The notes beneath the pieces are model-generated. The model was given only the letters and a program-made list of their open reading frames with translations. It was not told the DNA's origin and made no database searches. This document shows positions 46,595 to 57,959 of a stretch of DNA of 64,000 bases, piece by piece. Within the stretch, counting starts at the first letter, position 1, and each line of letters begins with the position of its first letter. The position numbers and the translations under genes were made by a program. Source of the stretch: Pediococcus claussenii ATCC BAA-344 (GTDB taxonomy: Bacteria; Bacillota; Bacilli; Lactobacillales; Lactobacillaceae); assembly GCF_000237995.1 (NCBI RefSeq), contig NC_016605.1, positions 620,001 to 684,000 on the forward strand, given 5' to 3'.

Positions 46595-48106
46595 ATGATT
46601 TACATGTTAAATCAATATTTAATGGAACTTAACTCAGGCGTTGAGTTTGCTGAAATAAATCGACTACGTCTTTTAAAAGACGCTGATATTCCGGCTAAAA
46701 TTGTTACTCGTGACTATAATCCATCACTTCACCATAATCTTGATCTATTAAAAATCGCCGATACAGATGTGATTAATATGTATGATTTTTTTCAAGAGAC
46801 TCAGGCGGTTGAAGAAAAGTATTTGCGTACTACTGATTTAGATTTTGCACATCAATATGCTGTAGAGCAAGGTGCCAATTTCAGTCGTGTAAGTGATGAA
46901 GACCATATTATGGCCGATGTTTATTTCTTGCCCGGTACGGTTGGTCGAGTTGATTATATAAATTATTATGACGAATTTGGACATACTGCTATGCGGGAGC
47001 ACTTTGATTGGCGTGGTTTTAAATCAATGGACGAATATTTCACTCCAACTGGGGAACCAGTATTTAAAGCCTTTTATAAGGTGAATGGTAAAAAAGCACT
47101 TGAGGAATATTATATGCAAAATAGCGAAGGTGGCACGGTTGTTTCCTTGCTTAAACTAATCGACTATAAGGGTCAAGATTATAATTTTGATAATTTAGAC
47201 GAAATTTTTACGTTCTTTTTAGATGAATTGAATAAATCTGAAGGGAAAAATCAAACGTTTATTGCTGACCGGCCCGCAGAAACAAACTTGCCAATGTTAA
47301 ATATGGCAACACCAGCTAGGAAGTATTTATCATTGCCAATTTTGCATTCAGTAGAACGGTCTAACCAATTAAGTGGTCCGATTGATCCAGTGTATGAAGT
47401 TGCCCTCAAAAAGAGATTACATGAGCTATCTGGGATTATTGTGATGACTAACGCCCAGCGATCGGATTTATTGCAGAATCTAAAGCAGCCTAAAATTCCA
47501 GTTTATGTATTACCGGGTGCATATGTTCCAGAACAAAGCGGTGCTCGCATTCCGGTTAAAAATCGAATAGAAAACAAGCTGATTTTTGTCGGGCGTTTAG
47601 GTGAAGAAAAGAAAATTGACCAAATTATTCGTGCATTTTCAATTGTTGAATATGCAAATTCAAATACTTCACTCGACATATATGGTTATGGCGATAAGGA
47701 CTATGTGGATGGCTTGAAAGAATTGATCAGCAGTTTAAAGTTAGACGGAAAAATTACAATTAAGGGATATCAGCAAAGCCTAGATGAAGTGTACGATAGT
47801 GCCCAATTATTTATTAGTGCAAATCATTCGGACGCAATGCCAATAGCCATGGTTGATGCATTGGGGCATGGTGTCCCAGTTGTGACTTTTGATGATCATT
47901 ATGGACCAAAAGAAATAGTAAAAAACGGGGTAGATGGTCTCTTGATTAAAGATGGTGATCTAACTACGTTTGCCAAGGCAATTTTAGAATTACTCGATGA
48001 TAAAGAGTTACTACAGCAATTTAGCGACCAAGCTTATTCGAATTCAACAAAAGATTTTGGCCGAGAATTATTGGCTGAACGTTGGGATGAATTGCTTAAT
48101 GCATAG
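46595..48106 (+). CDS. TagE/GtfA-like glycosyltransferase paralogue with altered EX7E motif
   Basis: 503 aa, co-linear with its neighbour (LNSGVEFAEINRLRLLKDADIPAKIVTRDY start; beta-rich insertion; FVGRLGEEKKIDQII). The EX7E catalytic pair is replaced by Asp at both positions (Asp413, Asp421: DAMPIAMVD). This suggests a weak or non-catalytic partner of the upstream enzyme, as GtfB is to GtfA, though phosphate-binding Arg and Lys are kept. GGGGG precedes the ATG, and the gene must be co-transcribed with its neighbour. Confidence 0.87.
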   Translation: MIYMLNQYLMELNSGVEFAEINRLRLLKDADIPAKIVTRDYNPSLHHNLDLLKIADTDVINMYDFFQETQAVEEKYLRTTDLDFAHQYAVEQGANFSRVSDEDHIMADVYFLPGTVGRVDYINYYDEFGHTAMREHFDWRGFKSMDEYFTPTGEPVFKAFYKVNGKKALEEYYMQNSEGGTVVSLLKLIDYKGQDYNFDNLDEIFTFFLDELNKSEGKNQTFIADRPAETNLPMLNMATPARKYLSLPILHSVERSNQLSGPIDPVYEVALKKRLHELSGIIVMTNAQRSDLLQNLKQPKIPVYVLPGAYVPEQSGARIPVKNRIENKLIFVGRLGEEKKIDQIIRAFSIVEYANSNTSLDIYGYGDKDYVDGLKELISSLKLDGKITIKGYQQSLDEVYDSAQLFISANHSDAMPIAMVDALGHGVPVVTFDDHYGPKEIVKNGVDGLLIKDGDLTTFAKAILELLDDKELLQQFSDQAYSNSTKDFGRELLAERWDELLNA

Positions 48107-48187
48107 AAATATTCTGCAAAAAAACTGTAAGAATTATGAACTCCTGACAATAGTGTTGACGAATAAAAATGGTAACTCTTTATAAAA

Positions 48188-48233
48188 AAACAAGCCTAAA
48201 CGATGGATGAAACAGCATCATTAGGCTTGTTTT
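48188..48233. terminator. Bidirectional terminator between the glycosyltransferase pair and gatD
   Basis: An imperfect stem of about 17 bp (AAACAAGCCTAAACGATG with CATCATTAGGCTTGTTTT, one bulged A) with A/T runs on both sides. Confidence 0.85.
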
Positions 48234-48250
48234 ATTTTATTGAATTAACA

Positions 48251-48955
48251 TTAGAAAGTAGGCTGAATCTCCAATGCTTCCTGTTTTGATAGATCAGCAT
48301 CTGGATATTTTCTCTTTAGCGCTGTTAATAGAATCTTTTTTGCAAGGTTTCCGTTTCTGGTAAGAATTGGGCCGTGGAAGTAAGAGCCATAAACGTTCTT
48401 ATAAACAACACCTTCAGAGTTGTCCTTATCATTGTTACCGTGACCTTCTTCGACGATTCCAAGGGGCTTTTCTCCTTCACCTAAGAAAGTCATTCCGTTA
48501 TGATTTTCAAAGCCGTGATATTCATCACCACTGTCGGGATTCTTAATTACGATATCGCCGATAAAACGATTGTTGTCTTGGCTCAGTGTATAGTGATCTA
48601 AGGCACTAATGCCCTTGATTTTTTCGCCATCAGCACCAATATAATAGTGACCTAATAATTGGTAACCACCACAGATTGCAAGCATCGGGCCACCATCTTC
48701 AATGTAGCTTGTAAGGTCTTCTTTTTTGTTTTGAATATCTTTTGATACGATGGATTGTTCAAAATCTTGTCCCCCACCAAAAAAGACAATGTCCCAATCC
48801 GATGGGTCAAATTTATCGTCTAAAGAAATGACGGTGGTTTTTAGCTCGACTCCCATTTGTTTTGCATAGTAGCCCAAAGCTAACAGGTTACCATTATCAC
48901 CATATGTGTTCAGTAGATCGCCATATAAATGCGCTACATTTAGTTCATATGCCAT
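48251..48955 (-). CDS. gatD: Lipid II isoglutaminyl synthase, glutaminase subunit GatD
   Basis: 234-aa class I glutamine amidotransferase of the CobB/CobQ type. With MurT it amidates D-Glu of lipid II to D-isoglutamine, needed for peptidoglycan cross-linking. The catalytic Cys lies in MLAICGGYQLLG; a conserved His lies in SYFHGPIL. Its start overlaps the murT stop by one base. Confidence 0.95.
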   Translation of the reverse strand: MAYELNVAHLYGDLLNTYGDNGNLLALGYYAKQMGVELKTTVISLDDKFDPSDWDIVFFGGGQDFEQSIVSKDIQNKKEDLTSYIEDGGPMLAICGGYQLLGHYYIGADGEKIKGISALDHYTLSQDNNRFIGDIVIKNPDSGDEYHGFENHNGMTFLGEGEKPLGIVEEGHGNNDKDNSEGVVYKNVYGSYFHGPILTRNGNLAKKILLTALKRKYPDADLSKQEALEIQPTF

Positions 48956-50304
48956 TATGCGATTCCCTCCTTGATGTAACCATCTGTTGCTAATTGTTTG
49001 CGCAATTGTAACATAGCTGTGTAAGTTGCGAAAACATAAACGCGTTTTGTGGGTAAATTCTTAATATTTGCAACTGCATCTTTTAAATTATTGTAGGTTT
49101 CAAGCTGGTTATCTTGAACCCCAGCAACTTTTAAGCGGAAAGTAATATCTTTATAGCGCTCTCCGCCGGTTACATATTGCTTAATATTCATCGTTGTTAA
49201 TTTTTCAAAGTTACCGTCCCAAATCCAACTCGTGTCAAGACCATCGGCGTAGTTAGCATTTAAAAGACCGACAAACGAAAATGGTTCAGTTTCGGTACCA
49301 ACCATATCAATGACTTGGTTTAGTCCAACTGGGTTCTTAACTAATACAATTGTGACTTCTTTACCATCAACATTAATCTGTTCTTGACGACCAAAGACAC
49401 GTTCATCAGGATCATTTAAGGCTTTTTGAATTGCAGAAGTTGAAACTCCCATAAACTTACCCACGGAATATGCTGCCAGCGCATTGTAGATATTATAAAG
49501 CCCACCAATATGAATGTTAAAGTTGCTACCATCAATAAAGAACTTTGAATTATTAGGTGTTAGCTTAGAGAGCGCAGTGACTTGGTAACGCAACTCTGGG
49601 CGATGCCATCCACAGTTTGGACAGTAATATTTTCCCTGATTACTATAGGTAATAAACTTGTAATGGATGATATGTTGGCAGACCGGACAGAGCACACCGT
49701 CTGTATTATAATGGGCACGTAGTTCACCATCTGGACGATCATTAAAGCCATAATAAATAATTGGATTAGGTAATTTTTTGGAATTGAAGATTGGCATATC
49801 ACCGTTGGCAATTATAGTAGCTTCCGGAGCTAATGCCACGCCGTCCAATATCTTTTGGTATGTTGTATAAATTTCACCATAGCGATCCATTTGGTCCCGA
49901 AAAATATTGGTAAAAACAAACGCGAGTGGTTTGATATATTTAGTGACTTTAATGACATTTGCTTCATCAACCTCAAGAATTGCCAAATTTTTACCATTTT
50001 TGGTTTTGTGATCAGTTAAAAATGTTGTGACAATACCTTGTTCCATATTTGAACCAGTTGGATTTGTTAATACGTGTTCGTACTTTTGGCGTAAAACTTT
50101 GACAGTGAGAGCGGTTGTTAGAGTTTTTCCGTTTGTACCAGTAATGACAATGACATCATAGTCTTTACCCAAACTTTTTAAAATATCAGGATCGATTTTT
50201 GTGGTAATTTTTCCGGGAAAAGAACTTCCACCAGAACGAAAAGTGTGTAAAAACCAGTAAGAAGATTTTCCAGCAAATTTAGCAAATGAACTCTTAAGCG
50301 ACAT
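48955..50304 (-). CDS. murT: Lipid II isoglutaminyl synthase, ATPase subunit MurT
   Basis: 449-aa Mur ligase-like protein. The P-loop is in [11 protein letters not shown] (about residues 53-63). A four-cysteine zinc ribbon (CPVCQ and CPNCG) is inserted in the central domain, and the C-terminal DUF1727 region binds GatD. It activates the lipid II Glu carboxylate with ATP for amidation. First gene of murT-gatD; the 171-base gap to the divergent tdk must contain both promoters. Confidence 0.95.
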   Translation of the reverse strand: MSLKSSFAKFAGKSSYWFLHTFRSGGSSFPGKITTKIDPDILKSLGKDYDVIVITGTNGKTLTTALTVKVLRQKYEHVLTNPTGSNMEQGIVTTFLTDHKTKNGKNLAILEVDEANVIKVTKYIKPLAFVFTNIFRDQMDRYGEIYTTYQKILDGVALAPEATIIANGDMPIFNSKKLPNPIIYYGFNDRPDGELRAHYNTDGVLCPVCQHIIHYKFITYSNQGKYYCPNCGWHRPELRYQVTALSKLTPNNSKFFIDGSNFNIHIGGLYNIYNALAAYSVGKFMGVSTSAIQKALNDPDERVFGRQEQINVDGKEVTIVLVKNPVGLNQVIDMVGTETEPFSFVGLLNANYADGLDTSWIWDGNFEKLTTMNIKQYVTGGERYKDITFRLKVAGVQDNQLETYNNLKDAVANIKNLPTKRVYVFATYTAMLQLRKQLATDGYIKEGIA

Positions 50305-50475
50305 GTGATTCCTCCAAGTTTAAAATATCTAAGTATTCATTTTAAGCTGAAATCTCTGAAAAGGGAAGCTTATGTATTCCGTTTAATAAAAACTTGGCAT
50401 AAGCAACTAATGAAATTTTTTATCAATTCCGCTATACTTGAATATTGGAGATTATACATAAGGGAGGTATCCGTA

Positions 50476-51060
50476 ATGGCACAGTTATTTTTTCACTACG
50501 GTGCAATGAATAGTGGAAAGTCGATTGAGATTTTAAAGGTTGCTCATAATTATGAGGAGCAAAATAAGCAGGTCATTTTAATGACAAGTGGAATCGATAA
50601 TCGGACTAAGGTTGGCGAGATTTCAAGTCGAATTGGGTTACGACGAGATGCACTTCCTATTTTTGATGATTCTAACGTTTTAGAGATGGTTAAAAAAAAC
50701 AACGATGACGCAGCTTGTGTACTAATTGATGAAGCGCAATTTTTAAAAAAGCATCACATCTTAGAGTTAGCTAAAGTGGTTGACGACCTGGATATTCCGG
50801 TCATGACTTATGGATTAAAAAATGATTTTATGAATGAACTATTTGAAGGAAGTAAGTATCTTTTATTATACGCAGATAAATTGGCGGAAATGAAAACAAT
50901 TTGCTGGTTTTGTAAACGCAAAGCTGAAATGAACTTACGAGTTAGTAATGGCAAACCAGTTTATGAAGGTGAGCAAGTTCAAATTGGTGGCAATGAGGCT
51001 TATTATCCTGTGTGTCGGCGTCACTATTTCAATCCACTAATGGAAGCAACAAAGGAGTAA
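50476..51060 (+). CDS. tdk: Thymidine kinase
   Basis: Salvage enzyme phosphorylating thymidine. 194 aa, type II: Walker A GAMNSGKS (residues 9-16), VLIDEAQFL, lid region, and a C-terminal zinc site (CWFCKRK and CRRH). The open frame extends 57 codons upstream, but the family start MAQLFFHYG follows GGGAGG, so the ATG at 50476 is used. First gene of the tdk-prfA-prmC-sua5-glyA-upp cluster. Confidence 0.95.
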   Translation: MAQLFFHYGAMNSGKSIEILKVAHNYEEQNKQVILMTSGIDNRTKVGEISSRIGLRRDALPIFDDSNVLEMVKKNNDDAACVLIDEAQFLKKHHILELAKVVDDLDIPVMTYGLKNDFMNELFEGSKYLLLYADKLAEMKTICWFCKRKAEMNLRVSNGKPVYEGEQVQIGGNEAYYPVCRRHYFNPLMEATKE

Positions 51061-51064
51061 ATAA

Positions 51065-52147
51065 ATGGACAATTTTATAGATAAAGTTCAAGCAGTCGCA
51101 GATCGCTACGAAGAACTAAGTGAACTTTTAGCGGATCCAGAAGTTTTAGCAGATTCACAAAAATATACAGAGCTCTCAAAAGAAGAGGGCGATATTCGAG
51201 AAACAGTTGAAAAATACAAACAGTATCGTGAAGTTGTAGATCAAATCAGTGAAAATGAAGAATTACAGCGTGAAAAGCTTGATCCTGAAATGGATAGTAT
51301 GGTTAAGGCAGAGCTAGCTGATTTACATGGGAAAAAAGATCAGCTAGAAGAAGATATAAAAGTTTTGATGTTACCAACCGATCCTAATGATGATAAAAAT
51401 ATTATCATGGAAATTCATGGAGCAGCCGGTGGAGATGAAGCCAGTCTTTTCGCAGCAGACTTATATAATATGTATAGTCGATATGCTGAAACACAAGGAT
51501 GGACAGTTGAAGTAGTTGATGAAACGCCAACGGACGTCGGGGGCTTTAAAGAAATCGTGTTGATGATTTCTGGTAAGAGTGTATATTCCAAACTGAAATT
51601 TGAAAATGGTGCTCATCGCGTTCAGCGAGTTCCTGTTACTGAATCCGCTGGGCGAGTTCACACGTCTACTTCTACGGTGGGTGTGATGCCAGAAGCCGAA
51701 GATGTAGATATTGATATTGACGCTAAAGATATTCGGACAGATGTTTATCGTTCGTCTGGTGCTGGTGGGCAGCATATCAATAAGACGTCTTCTGCAGTTC
51801 GAATGACTCATTTGCCAACTGGGATCGTTGTTGCAATGCAAGATGAGCGTTCACAACAGCAAAATCGGGAAAAAGCAATACGTATTTTGAAAGCACGTGT
51901 TTACGATTATTATCAAACCCGAGAAACTGATGCGTATAATGAAGAGCGAAAGAATGCTGTCGGTACCGGGGATCGTTCTGAACGTATTAGAACCTATAAC
52001 TTTCCACAAAATCGAGTAACGGACCATCGAATTGGTTTAACGTTAAATAAGTTAGATCGTGTAATGAATGGTGAGCTTGATGATATTATTAATGCGCTCA
52101 TTTTAGACGATCAGGCTAAGAAAATGGAACAATTGCGTAATGAATAA
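51065..52147 (+). CDS. prfA: Peptide chain release factor 1
   Basis: 360-aa RF1, which reads UAA and UAG. The PxT-type recognition motif is PVT (in [11 protein letters not shown]) and the peptidyl-transfer motif GGQ is at residues 234-236. It starts 4 bases after tdk with AAAGGAG and overlaps its methylase gene prmC by 8 bases. Confidence 0.97.
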   Translation: MDNFIDKVQAVADRYEELSELLADPEVLADSQKYTELSKEEGDIRETVEKYKQYREVVDQISENEELQREKLDPEMDSMVKAELADLHGKKDQLEEDIKVLMLPTDPNDDKNIIMEIHGAAGGDEASLFAADLYNMYSRYAETQGWTVEVVDETPTDVGGFKEIVLMISGKSVYSKLKFENGAHRVQRVPVTESAGRVHTSTSTVGVMPEAEDVDIDIDAKDIRTDVYRSSGAGGQHINKTSSAVRMTHLPTGIVVAMQDERSQQQNREKAIRILKARVYDYYQTRETDAYNEERKNAVGTGDRSERIRTYNFPQNRVTDHRIGLTLNKLDRVMNGELDDIINALILDDQAKKMEQLRNE

Positions 52148-52982
52148 TCCAACCTATTTTGAAGCCCTGCAATGGGCTTCTTTGTTTATAAAAAAACACC
52201 ATCAGGACGAGTATTCTGGAGAACTATTAATTTTGGATCAGCATAATTGGACGCACTCAGAGTTAATTATGCATTATCGTGAAGAAATGCCCTTAGTAGA
52301 GTGGACAACCTTTCAAAAAAAAGTTGCCGAAGTTGGAAGTGGTAGACCGGTTCAATATGTAACAAATTTAGCATCCTTTTATGGAAGACAGTTTTATGTC
52401 GATGAGCGCGTTCTTATTCCTAGAATGGATACTGAAGAATTGATAGAAACCGTTCTAAAAGATACCCAACTTCCTATTAATAGCGAAGTTCTTGATATCG
52501 GGACTGGAAGTGGTGATATCGCGATCACTTTAAAGTTAGAAAAGCCTACTTGGATGGTAACAGCAGTGGATATTTCTAAAGATGCCTTAGATGTAGCTCG
52601 GATTAATGCACAGTCCTTTAAAACAGAAGTTGATTTTAGGTTGGGATCGTTGTTTGAACCAGTCCAGAATGACAAGTATGATCTAATTGTTAGTAACCCT
52701 CCGTACATATCAGAAAACGAGATCGACGCGATGGATCAGTCGGTCATTGATAATGAGCCCCAAATGGCCTTGTTTGCAAAAGATGATGGCTTATATTGGT
52801 ACAAACAGATCGCATTGCAACTGAAAAGTCATTTGAAATCCGGGGGGTATTTAGTTTGTGAAATTGGATATAAGCAGGGTATTAAATTGCGAGAATTTTA
52901 TCAAAATAAATTGCCAGGAGCACAGATACAAATAAAAAAAGACATGAGCGGCAATGATCGGTTATTGGTTGTTCATCTTTAA
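52140..52982 (+). CDS. prmC: Release factor glutamine methyltransferase
   Basis: Methylates the Gln of the GGQ motif of release factors. 280 aa: N-terminal helical domain (about residues 1-75), SAM-binding [10 protein letters not shown] and the catalytic NPPY motif ([10 protein letters not shown]). The overlap with prfA couples enzyme and substrate. Confidence 0.95.
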   Translation: MNNPTYFEALQWASLFIKKHHQDEYSGELLILDQHNWTHSELIMHYREEMPLVEWTTFQKKVAEVGSGRPVQYVTNLASFYGRQFYVDERVLIPRMDTEELIETVLKDTQLPINSEVLDIGTGSGDIAITLKLEKPTWMVTAVDISKDALDVARINAQSFKTEVDFRLGSLFEPVQNDKYDLIVSNPPYISENEIDAMDQSVIDNEPQMALFAKDDGLYWYKQIALQLKSHLKSGGYLVCEIGYKQGIKLREFYQNKLPGAQIQIKKDMSGNDRLLVVHL

Positions 52983-52998
52983 GAAGGGATCTTTTTGA

Positions 52999-54015
52999 AT
53001 GAGTAAGTTGTATACAAAACAGGACATAAAAGAGGCAGCTAAAGCAATTAAAGAAGGTAAGCTGGTTGCATTTCCAACGGAAACAGTATACGGATTGGGA
53101 GCAGATGCGACCAACGTTCAGGCAGTTAATCAGGTGTTTGAAGCAAAGGGGCGTCCCTCGGATAATCCATTAATTGTACATGTTGCTGATATTAAAACGG
53201 TTGAAGAGTTAGCAGAAATTAATAAGAATGCCTACAATCTAATGAAACGTTTTTGGCCAGGGCCATTAACGATAATTTTGCCAATTAAGCCAGGAAGTCT
53301 TGATAAAGTTGTGACAGGTGGCTTAACCACAGCGGCTTTTCGCAATCCGGATAATAAGGAAACAATTGATTTAATCAAGGCCGCCGGCGTTCCTTTAGTA
53401 GGACCATCAGCAAATACTTCAGGTAAGCCAAGTCCTACTAAGCCAGAACACGTTTTACACGACTTGGATGGAAAAATTGCCGGTGTGCTTGATGACGGTG
53501 AAACCAGAATTGGAGTTGAGTCTACTGTAATTGACGTTTCCACTAAAATTCCTGCTATCTTAAGACCAGGAGCGGTTACTGTTGAGCAGATTGAATCAGT
53601 GATCGGTGAGATACAAACCGACCATCATAAGGTTGGGAAAAATGAAACTCCCAAGGCACCTGGGATGAAATATAAACACTATGCACCAAATGCGCAAGTG
53701 TATATTGTAGGCAGCGATGAGTGGTTAAAAGTCAAAGAATGGATCTTAAAACATCCTGATCAGCAATTTGGAATAATGGCTCCCGACAAACTGCAGTCTG
53801 ATTTTGAGCAAAGCAACGTTTCCTACTTTGGAATGGGAAACTCTATACAGGATGCGTCTCATCGACTTTTTGATGGATTACGTCTTTTGGACGGTAATAA
53901 TAAAATTAAAATCATTTTTGCCCCGGAATTTGTTAAAATTGGATTAGGGATTGCTTACATGAATCGATTAGAGAAATCGGCTGGAAAGCAATACTTAGTT
54001 GATTTAGTGGATTAG
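52999..54015 (+). CDS. L-threonylcarbamoyladenylate synthase (Sua5/YwlC type)
   Basis: Makes threonylcarbamoyl-AMP for the t6A37 tRNA modification. 338 aa: an N-terminal YrdC/TsaC domain (about residues 1-205; [38 protein letters not shown]) plus the C-terminal Sua5 domain (about 230-338), so the long form. Start MSKLYTKQD follows AAGAAGGGA. Confidence 0.95.
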   Translation: MSKLYTKQDIKEAAKAIKEGKLVAFPTETVYGLGADATNVQAVNQVFEAKGRPSDNPLIVHVADIKTVEELAEINKNAYNLMKRFWPGPLTIILPIKPGSLDKVVTGGLTTAAFRNPDNKETIDLIKAAGVPLVGPSANTSGKPSPTKPEHVLHDLDGKIAGVLDDGETRIGVESTVIDVSTKIPAILRPGAVTVEQIESVIGEIQTDHHKVGKNETPKAPGMKYKHYAPNAQVYIVGSDEWLKVKEWILKHPDQQFGIMAPDKLQSDFEQSNVSYFGMGNSIQDASHRLFDGLRLLDGNNKIKIIFAPEFVKIGLGIAYMNRLEKSAGKQYLVDLVD

Positions 54016-54032
54016 GCCAAGGAGGAATTCGA

Positions 54033-55262
54033 ATGGATTATAAACTTCAAGATCAAGAACTATGGGATGCAATTGGGCGCGAAGAAATACGACAACAGCA
54101 TAATATTGAATTGATAGCTTCAGAAAATATCGTTTCAGATGGTGTTAGAGCAGCACAAGGTAGCGTTTTGACTAATAAGTATGCGGAGGGCTATCCTGGG
54201 AAGCGATATTACGGTGGTTGTGAATTCATTGATCTAGAGAAACACCTTGCAATTGATCGAGCTAAGAAGTTATTTGGGGCAGAATATGCTAACGTTCAAC
54301 CACATTCGGGTTCGCAAGCCAATGCTGCTGCATATGCAGCGTTTATCAAACCTGGTGATAAAATTTTAGGAATGGATTTAAATGCTGGGGGACATCTGAC
54401 CCATGGAGCGAAGGTGAGCTTTAGTGGTACCTTTTATCAATCCGCAAGTTATGGGGTTGATCCTGTTACAGAAGAACTCGACTATGAAGCAATCAGACAA
54501 ATAGCGTTGCGAGAAAAGCCACAAATAATTGTTGCTGGAGCCTCCGCGTACAGTCGAGTAATTGATTGGCAGAAGTTTCGCAATATTGCTGATGAAGTTG
54601 GTGCATATTTAATGGTGGATATGGCTCATATTGCTGGATTAGTGGCGACAGGTTTGCACCCATCACCAGTTGGAATCGCTGATGTTGTAACCTCAACAAC
54701 GCATAAAACGTTGAGAGGACCTAGAGGTGGCCTAATTTTATCACAAGAAAAATATGCAAAACAGCTAAATTTTGCTGTGTTTCCGCAAAACCAGGGCGGA
54801 CCGTTGGAACATGTGATTGCTGCTAAAGCTGTTGCATTCGGTGAGGCACTGCGACCTGATTTTGAAGAGTATGCGCAACAAGTTCTTAAAAATGCCCAAG
54901 CTATGGCTAAGGTTTTTGAACAAGAAGAGGATTTACATGTTGTATCCGGTGGTACGGACAACCACTTAATGACAGTCGATCTCACTAAGACCGGATTAAA
55001 TGGGAAAGAAGTACAAAATTTGTTAGATTCTGTATTTATAACCACTAATAAAGAGGCGATACCTGATGAAAAGTTAAGTCCCTTTAAAACTAGTGGAATT
55101 CGAATTGGAACGCCAGCAATAACGACTCGTGGATTTAAGGAAGTAGATTGTCAGGAAGTTGCTAAATTAATCATCAAAGCAATTCATAATGCTGACAAAC
55201 CAGAAGTTTTGGATCAAATTAAATTAAATGTTTTTCAAATAACTGATCGTTATCCAATTTAA
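54033..55262 (+). CDS. glyA: Serine hydroxymethyltransferase
   Basis: PLP enzyme interconverting serine and glycine with tetrahydrofolate, the main source of one-carbon units. 409 aa. The PLP lysine is in [14 protein letters not shown]; other conserved stretches are [23 protein letters not shown] and [16 protein letters not shown] precedes the ATG. Confidence 0.97.
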   Translation: MDYKLQDQELWDAIGREEIRQQHNIELIASENIVSDGVRAAQGSVLTNKYAEGYPGKRYYGGCEFIDLEKHLAIDRAKKLFGAEYANVQPHSGSQANAAAYAAFIKPGDKILGMDLNAGGHLTHGAKVSFSGTFYQSASYGVDPVTEELDYEAIRQIALREKPQIIVAGASAYSRVIDWQKFRNIADEVGAYLMVDMAHIAGLVATGLHPSPVGIADVVTSTTHKTLRGPRGGLILSQEKYAKQLNFAVFPQNQGGPLEHVIAAKAVAFGEALRPDFEEYAQQVLKNAQAMAKVFEQEEDLHVVSGGTDNHLMTVDLTKTGLNGKEVQNLLDSVFITTNKEAIPDEKLSPFKTSGIRIGTPAITTRGFKEVDCQEVAKLIIKAIHNADKPEVLDQIKLNVFQITDRYPI

Positions 55263-55327
55263 GTCTAGTTTTTTAGCTTTTTTTTCGCTAGAATGGATAA
55301 AGACAATTGAAGGGAGCAATTTTGTTC

Positions 55328-55957
55328 ATGGGCAAGTTTGAGGTTTTAGATCATCCGTTGATTCAACATAAATTAACATTGATTCGAGATAAGAATTGTA
55401 GTACTAAGGAGTTCCGTGAGATAGTTAACGAAATCTCTACCTTAATGGCATATGAGGTTTCGCGTGACATGCCATTACAGGATGTTGAGGTTGAAACGCC
55501 TATGGGTAAGACAATCAAGAAGCAAATTTCTGGTAAGAAGGTTGCCATTGTACCGATCCTACGCGCAGGATTAGGAATGGTTGATGGAATGGCAGAATTG
55601 TTACCAGTTGCAAGAATTGGTCATATTGGAATGTATCGTGACGAAGAAACATTAAAGCCAACTGAGTATTTTGTTAAGTTGCCAAGTGATATTAGCGAAC
55701 GTCAGATCTTTGTTGTGGATCCTATGTTAGCAACCGGTGGATCAGCAATCATGGCTGTCGATGCTTTGAAGAAGCGCGGAGCTCGTGATATTAAGTTCTG
55801 TTGTTTGGTAGCTGCTCCAGAAGGTGTCGAAGCTCTACGTGAGACACACCCAGATATTGATATTTATACAGCTGCACTTGATGAAAAGCTTAATGATGAT
55901 GGTTATATTGTGCCTGGTTTAGGCGATGCGGGAGACCGTTTATTTGGTACTAAGTAA
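55328..55957 (+). CDS. upp: Uracil phosphoribosyltransferase
   Basis: Salvages uracil to UMP. 209 aa from the ATG at 55328, the standard length ([15 protein letters not shown]). The PRPP-binding motif is [11 protein letters not shown]; uracil binding is near [20 protein letters not shown] (55310-55316) is 11 bases away; an in-frame TTG at 55322 is an alternative start. Confidence 0.96.
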   Translation: MGKFEVLDHPLIQHKLTLIRDKNCSTKEFREIVNEISTLMAYEVSRDMPLQDVEVETPMGKTIKKQISGKKVAIVPILRAGLGMVDGMAELLPVARIGHIGMYRDEETLKPTEYFVKLPSDISERQIFVVDPMLATGGSAIMAVDALKKRGARDIKFCCLVAAPEGVEALRETHPDIDIYTAALDEKLNDDGYIVPGLGDAGDRLFGTK

Positions 55958-55980
55958 GTTATTTAAATAATTTAAATGTT

Positions 55981-56018
55981 AAACACCGATTGAGATTTCT
56001 TAGTTGGTGTTTTTTTAT
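55981..56018 (+). terminator. Terminator of upp
   Basis: A 14-bp stem (55981-55994 with 55999-56012, three G-U pairs), ATTT loop and T run. Confidence 0.85.
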
Positions 56019-56310
56019 GAAGTAAATTTAGAAGGAAATCATAATTGAAATGAAACGGCTCAGTGCATGTAATAAAAGCATCGATTATTCGTATATTTAA
56101 GACAAATAGGTAGTTAAATCTTGTTTAATTAAGCCTTAAAGTGAAAATGCTTATATCCACTAGGATTTAGATTGAAAAATAATGAGCAGTCGTAAAGAAA
56201 TTATACTTTAATAAAAAAATATTTTTTTAATGTGTTTAATTATTTATAAAGTTGATAATATGGGACAATAAAGCGGTACCATTAAAAGCATTGATAATAC
56301 CGTATTTTTT
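56019..56310. other. AT-rich gene-free region upstream of the ATP synthase promoter
   Basis: About 290 bases without a gene. The only structure I see is a short imperfect inverted repeat (CGGTA near 56275, TACCG near 56299) followed by a run of T, which might act as a weak terminator or attenuator. Confidence 0.4.
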
Positions 56311-56339
56311 TTGTATTTTCTGATGTTTGGTGGTATGAT
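56311..56339 (+). promoter_or_regulatory. Promoter of the atp operon
   Basis: TTGTAT (56311-56316) and an extended -10, TGGTATGAT (56331-56339), with a 17-base spacer. It leaves a leader of about 90 bases before atpB. Confidence 0.6.
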
Positions 56340-56437
56340 TTCAGATGTATTTCAAGTGGGCGTCGCTTATTTGAATAACATATATTGCAGTTGTTTAGGT
56401 GATTGCTTTTTATTTTTGATAGAAAGGGGTGATTTAT

Positions 56438-57157
56438 GTGGGAGGTAATCCAGTTGCTACATTCAAATTTCTTGGGTTAACTTTTAGTTACGTCAATATT
56501 GTCTCTGGGTTACTTGCAAGTTTAGTTGTTTTTCTTTTGGTATTTTGGTTATCGCGTAATTTGCAATTAAAACCAACTGGGAAACAGAATGTATTGGAAT
56601 GGATTATGGACTTTACTAATGGTATTGTGCGTGGTTCAATTTCGGGTGATGAAGCATCGAACTACGGTCTTTACGCGTTTACGCTATTTTTGTTTATCTT
56701 TGTATCTAATCAGATGGGATTGTTCATTAATATCGAAGGTCCGAGTGGTGATATTTTAAAGAGTCCAACTGCGGATCCAATTGTAACAATGACGTTAGCG
56801 TTAATGACGGTAATGATGGCTCATTTCTCTGGAGTTTCTAAACTAGGCTTCAAGGAGTATTTTAAGAGTACGTATTTATCTCCATTCAAGTTTTGGTTAC
56901 CAATCAGTGTTTTTGAAGAGTTTACCAATTTCTTGACATTGGGATTACGTCTTTTTGGTAATATTTTTGCGGGTGAAATGCTTCTGAAAACAATCGGAGG
57001 ATTCGCTTTTTCCCACGGAATTACCACGGTAATATTTGCTATTCCGCTTGAGTTACTTTGGCAAGGATTCTCAGTCTTTATCGGAAGTATCCAAGCATTC
57101 GTATTTGTTACCCTAACGACGGTATATATTTCTCAAAAGGTTCAGCCTGAGGAATAA
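56438..57157 (+). CDS. atpB: ATP synthase subunit a
   Basis: Fo stator channel subunit. About 239 aa with 5-6 membrane helices; the essential Arg is in LGLRLFGNIFAGE. The GTG at 56438 lies 8 bases after AAAGGGG (56423-56429); the GTG at 56429 overlaps that site and the ATG at 56436 is out of frame. First gene of atpBEFHAGDC. Confidence 0.94.
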   Translation: MGGNPVATFKFLGLTFSYVNIVSGLLASLVVFLLVFWLSRNLQLKPTGKQNVLEWIMDFTNGIVRGSISGDEASNYGLYAFTLFLFIFVSNQMGLFINIEGPSGDILKSPTADPIVTMTLALMTVMMAHFSGVSKLGFKEYFKSTYLSPFKFWLPISVFEEFTNFLTLGLRLFGNIFAGEMLLKTIGGFAFSHGITTVIFAIPLELLWQGFSVFIGSIQAFVFVTLTTVYISQKVQPEE

Positions 57158-57174
57158 TCGACACATAATTATAG

Positions 57175-57399
<225 letters not shown>

Positions 57400-57440
57400 T
57401 TAATATCGAATTAAAAAGGAAAAGAAGGAGGTGTCAATAG

Positions 57441-57959
57441 ATGTTTTCACAATTAACACTAGGCGCTAGCTTGTACGTTGGTGATATGCTATTCTACGCA
57501 ATTTGTTTCTTAGTCTTGATGGCTTTAATTGCTAAGTTTGCTTGGAACCCGGTTAATGCAATGCTTAAAGAGCGTGCAGATCGTATCGCTAATGACATGG
57601 ATTCTGCTGAAAATGCTCGTAAAGATGCTCAAGAACTTGCTGCGCAACGTAAACAAGAACTTGATAATTCACAAGCTGAAGCTACTAACATTATTAGTAA
57701 CGCCAAAGATAGTGGAAATAAGCAACGGGGACAAATCATTTCTGATGCTCAAAAAGATGCTCAGTTGTTGAAGGAAAATGCCCAGCGTGACATTGACCAA
57801 CAACGTGATGATGCATTGAAGAGTGCTAAAGATGACGTTGCATCGTTGTCTATTGAGATTGCTTCCAAGCTTATGAAGAAGGAATTGAACTCTGAAAGCC
57901 AAAAAGGTTTGATCGATTCTTATATTGAAGGGTTGGGGAAGTCAAATGAGTCTAGATAA
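57441..57959 (+). CDS. atpF: ATP synthase subunit b
   Basis: 172-aa peripheral stalk subunit: one N-terminal membrane helix (about residues 12-32) and a long charged coiled coil. AAGGAGG precedes the ATG. It overlaps atpH by 14 bases. Confidence 0.96.
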   Translation: MFSQLTLGASLYVGDMLFYAICFLVLMALIAKFAWNPVNAMLKERADRIANDMDSAENARKDAQELAAQRKQELDNSQAEATNIISNAKDSGNKQRGQIISDAQKDAQLLKENAQRDIDQQRDDALKSAKDDVASLSIEIASKLMKKELNSESQKGLIDSYIEGLGKSNESR

